A model generated the notes under the pieces. The model did no database searches, was not told where the DNA came from, and was given only the letters and a program-made list of their open reading frames with translations. This document shows, in pieces, positions 5,885 through 6,697 of a DNA stretch of 6,697 nt (positions are counted from its first letter, which is position 1; each line of letters starts with the position of its first letter). Made by a program: the position numbers and the translations under genes. The stretch is from an uncultured Clostridia bacterium (lineage in GTDB: Bacteria > Bacillota > Clostridia > Lachnospirales > Lachnospiraceae), in NCBI GenBank assembly GCA_946620335.1, contig CAMONF010000026.1, forward strand, positions 1-6,697. Reading direction: 5' to 3'.

Positions 5885-6568
5885 TCAGCGGTAGCAGAAT
5901 TCTCCCCTCTCCCTGAAACGGCAGCGGCCGTCGAGGGAGCACAGCGCGCAGGTCTTCCGATTTGCCTGCGGCAGGTCATGCCCCAGCCCGATCAGGCAGG
6001 TGACGGACTTCATGGGCGTCATGAGGAAGGAATCCCCGCAGCCGACGCCGATCCGCCGGTAGGCGTTCACAGAGGCCAGAAAGGTCTTCTGGCCCGACAG
6101 GGGCAGGTCTGCGTAGCCGGGGCTGAAACGCCAGGTGTGTTCATTTCCCGCCATCTCCGGCTGGGAGAAGATTTCCTCCTCGATTTTGTCCAGGACCGTC
6201 TCAATGGCCGCGGAAGCCATGGCGTCGATGATCATGGCCTCCGCCATGCCCGTCAGCCGCTTCCGCCTCAGCAGGGCGTCCACGCCCCCTGAGAGAGTCG
6301 CGCACAGGAGGATCACCCGGTCGCAGCCCGCGAGATGCTTTTTGGCAGCCTCCCCCTCGATCTGGTAGGCGCAGTTCTCGATCACACCCTCCCGGTAAAT
6401 GAAGACCTGCCAGACGTATTTGGCGTCCAGGACAGACAGAAGCTCCCGCTCGCACCTGTCCATGAGCTCCGGCAGGACCTCTTCCGGGCGCAGCCGGCCG
6501 CCCATGCCAAGGTAGCGCATGGTCTCCCTGCGGTCTATGGTGTTCAGGGTGATATTTCCGGAAAGCAA
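5885..6568 (-). CDS. Stand-alone B12-dependent methionine-synthase activation-domain protein
   Basis: A 227-residue protein resembling the C-terminal activation domain of cobalamin-dependent methionine synthase, which binds S-adenosylmethionine so that inactive cob(II)alamin can be reductively remethylated. Seen in the sequence: NTIDRRETMRYLGMGG at 9-24 (the family N-terminal segment), VILLCATLSGGVD at 85-97, IIDAMASAAIE at 113-123, RFSPGYADLPLSGQ at 147-160 (the SAM-binding R-x3-GY motif), and RIGVGCGDSFLMTPMKSVT at 172-190. The tail has C207-x2-C210-x5-C216-x8-C225, like the Cys cluster common in the separate clostridial versions, which may hold a metal or Fe-S centre. The start is TTG at 6568 with GGAGG ten bases upstream; the later ATG at residue 17 would cut into the conserved N-terminus. 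In such bacteria this domain is often encoded apart from the rest of MetH. It is first of three co-oriented genes. Confidence 0.85.
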   Translation of the reverse strand: MLSGNITLNTIDRRETMRYLGMGGRLRPEEVLPELMDRCERELLSVLDAKYVWQVFIYREGVIENCAYQIEGEAAKKHLAGCDRVILLCATLSGGVDALLRRKRLTGMAEAMIIDAMASAAIETVLDKIEEEIFSQPEMAGNEHTWRFSPGYADLPLSGQKTFLASVNAYRRIGVGCGDSFLMTPMKSVTCLIGLGHDLPQANRKTCALCSLDGRCRFRERGEFCYR

Positions 6569-6587
6569 GCTTCTAAATCCTCCGTAA

Positions 6588-6692
6588 AAACTGGGAATCA
6601 GGGACGGAGAAACTGGGAATCAGGGACGGTTCCTTTTCCCACTTTTCATTTTATGAAAAGTGGGAAAAGGAACCGTCCCTGATTCCCAGTTT
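6588..6692. repeat. Perfect 40-bp palindrome with a 22-base tandem partial copy (MITE/REP-like)
   Basis: Bases 6610-6649 are the exact reverse complement of 6653-6692, separated by TTT: a 40-bp uninterrupted stem. A further direct copy of the first 20 bases (AAACTGGGAATCAGGGACGG) sits at 6588-6607, 22 bases ahead of the next copy. Sequences with GGGACGGTTCC..TTTCCCA palindromes recur in clostridial genomes and are thought to be mobilised by IS200-like/RAYT transposases (general knowledge; not checked). It ends 20 bases before the TTG start of the activation-domain gene, adjoining its ribosome site, so the gene's promoter must be outside the window or within the element. No transposase is visible here. 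Confidence 0.92.
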
Positions 6693-6697
6693 TCACC

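Noticed and set aside
5374..5916. 180-codon plus-strand frame
   Set aside because: Antisense to the VWA gene start and through the tandem repeat; its repeated NTSADRCVGGH segment is only the repeat read backwards.

Overview
The window looks like chromosomal DNA from a Gram-positive anaerobe of the Clostridia (Lachnospiraceae-like). This rests on strong GGAGG-type ribosome sites, GTG and TTG starts, the YesN-like AraC regulator, the stand-alone methionine-synthase-activation-type protein and a GGGACGG-type palindrome. It is an inference from gene style; no ribosomal or other taxonomic marker is present.

Layout. (1) 1-645 (+): C-terminal part of a LysR-type regulator cut by the left edge. (2) 646-936: no convincing gene; a strong hairpin at 723-758 reads best as the terminator of the minus-strand gene that follows, and part of the gap lies in a protein-like open minus frame that may be a gene relic. 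(3) 937-1707 (-): short-chain dehydrogenase/reductase, divergent from (4) an AraC-family regulator at 1994-2746 (+). Their shared 286-base A+T-rich gap carries a promoter-like sequence and a paired operator-like repeat, so the AraC protein is the obvious candidate regulator of the dehydrogenase. (5) 2722-2762: a perfect 14-bp hairpin between convergent transcription units. (6) 2796-6568 (-): three co-oriented genes, transcribed from the right: a stand-alone B12-dependent methionine-synthase-activation-domain protein; a 223-base spacer holding an unusual tandem repeat and a hairpin over the next ribosome site; a DUF2201-type metallopeptidase-like/VWA protein; and a MoxR-family AAA+ ATPase whose start lies 13 bases after the VWA stop. 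(7) 6588-6692: a perfect 40-bp palindrome plus a third partial copy, just upstream of the first gene of that set.

How it may work. MoxR ATPases paired with VWA proteins are known as chaperone or metal-insertion machines for particular client enzymes. Here the pair sits behind a protein of the family that reductively reactivates cobalamin enzymes. This suggests, as inference only, that the set maintains a corrinoid-dependent enzyme. The VWA protein keeps its metal-ion adhesion site but has Met where the catalytic Glu of the HExxH motif should be, so it is probably a binding rather than proteolytic subunit. The most unusual non-coding feature is the 72/90-base tandem repeat upstream of the VWA gene. 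It preserves reading frame, contains hammerhead-ribozyme-like pieces, and ends next to a hairpin that covers the VWA ribosome-binding site.
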